A DNA stretch of 6,102 nt, from assembly GCA_003509805.1 (NCBI GenBank), contig DOMV01000364.1, forward strand, positions 613-6,714, written 5' to 3'. This document shows, piece by piece, positions 5,775 to 6,102 of this stretch. Position 1 is the stretch's first letter. Every line of letters begins with the position of its first letter. Made by a program: the position numbers and the translations under genes. The stretch is from Planctomycetaceae bacterium (GTDB lineage Bacteria; Planctomycetota; Planctomycetia; Pirellulales; Thermoguttaceae). Under the pieces are notes generated by a model. That model ran no database searches and was not told where the DNA came from. It worked only from the letters and a program-made list of their open reading frames with translations.

Positions 5775-6102
5775 TCAAAAGCCCATCGCGGTCCCGGTAA
5801 ATCCTTGCCGCCCCATATTGGGGTGGTTGGCCGGGTTCTTGTACATGTCGATGTTTTCGAAATCGTCGCTTACACTTCGAATGACCATCGTTCCATTCGA
5901 TTCCATCAGCAGCAGTTTTCCCGGCGAGCGGGTCGGTTCGCCCCCGCGTGTCGAAGTCGGGAGGGTGGAACCGCCGCTCATGTCAAGAATACAAACTCCG
6001 CTGATAACCGAACCTTCTTTGGTTTCGTGGACGGGACCGACCGGCTGGGCAGGCTGGTTTTTCGCCCCCGGTCTGGGTCTCGGCCTCGCTTGGGGCGGCG
6101 CC
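5775..6102 (-). CDS. Unrecognised protein, C-terminal part only
   Basis: An open frame enters from the right edge on the - strand and ends with TGA at 5775-5777, so only the last 108 residues or so are visible. The visible start is rich in Pro, Arg, Gln and Ala (about 25 residues, APPQARPRPRPGAKNQPAQP), which looks like a disordered linker. It is followed by a more ordered part containing SVISGVCILDMSGGS, then KLLLMESNGTMVIRSVSDDFENIDMYK, and ends GFTGTAMGF. An internal ATG (5979-5981) would give a 68-residue protein, but the frame stays open upstream in coherent sequence, so truncation by the window edge is more likely. I do not recognise a family. The linker and the absence of catalytic motifs would fit a secreted or surface-linked planctomycete protein, but that is inference. 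It lies 92 bp upstream of nadA on the same strand. Confidence 0.6.
   Translation of the reverse strand, partial: APPQARPRPRPGAKNQPAQPVGPVHETKEGSVISGVCILDMSGGSTLPTSTRGGEPTRSPGKLLLMESNGTMVIRSVSDDFENIDMYKNPANHPNMGRQGFTGTAMGF

Noticed and set aside
1..6102. A new defence or mobile system
   Set aside because: All complete genes belong to well-known housekeeping families, and no transposase, nuclease-toxin pair, reverse transcriptase, phage gene or CRISPR array is visible. Only the repeat family is unexplained.

Overview
This 6.1 kb window is a stretch of ordinary bacterial chromosome. It holds five complete housekeeping-type genes, the 3' end of a sixth, and a degenerate dispersed repeat that was the most interesting thing I found. 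The likely source is a member of the Planctomycetota. The best support is the serine protease: its second PDZ domain, with a GDVIVGMHTW-type segment and an RGN...F ending, resembles HtrA-like proteases I remember from that phylum. The long form of quinolinate synthase and the long basic N-region before the protease's membrane segment also fit. No 16S rRNA or other phylogenetic marker is present, so the assignment is tentative.

Layout: on the + strand, a TatD-family metal-dependent hydrolase (102-1073) overlaps a TcdA/CsdL-type tRNA t6A dehydratase (979-1794). A 351-bp gap follows, then an HtrA/DegQ-like periplasmic serine protease with two PDZ domains (2146-3693). On the - strand, converging on the protease, lie the 3' end of an unrecognised Pro-rich protein (5775-6102, entering from the right edge), nadA for quinolinate synthase (4513-5682), and a short NfeD-type membrane protein (3895-4473). 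The - strand genes are closely spaced and could be one transcription unit. No tRNA, rRNA, CRISPR array, transposase or phage gene was seen.

The genes do not form one pathway. tatD and tcdA look co-transcribed (nucleic-acid hydrolysis or quality control, and tRNA modification). The protease and NfeD protein both concern envelope quality control, and nadA is NAD biosynthesis.

The unexplained structure is a family of related but diverged segments: at the left edge just before tatD, inside tatD, in the tcdA-protease gap, and in the protease-nfeD gap. The blocks keep the same order and differ mostly by C/T changes. The tatD copy coincides with an in-frame insertion of about 18 residues in the protein. 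The protease-nfeD copy carries a perfect 20-bp palindrome. I did not find a new multi-gene system here.
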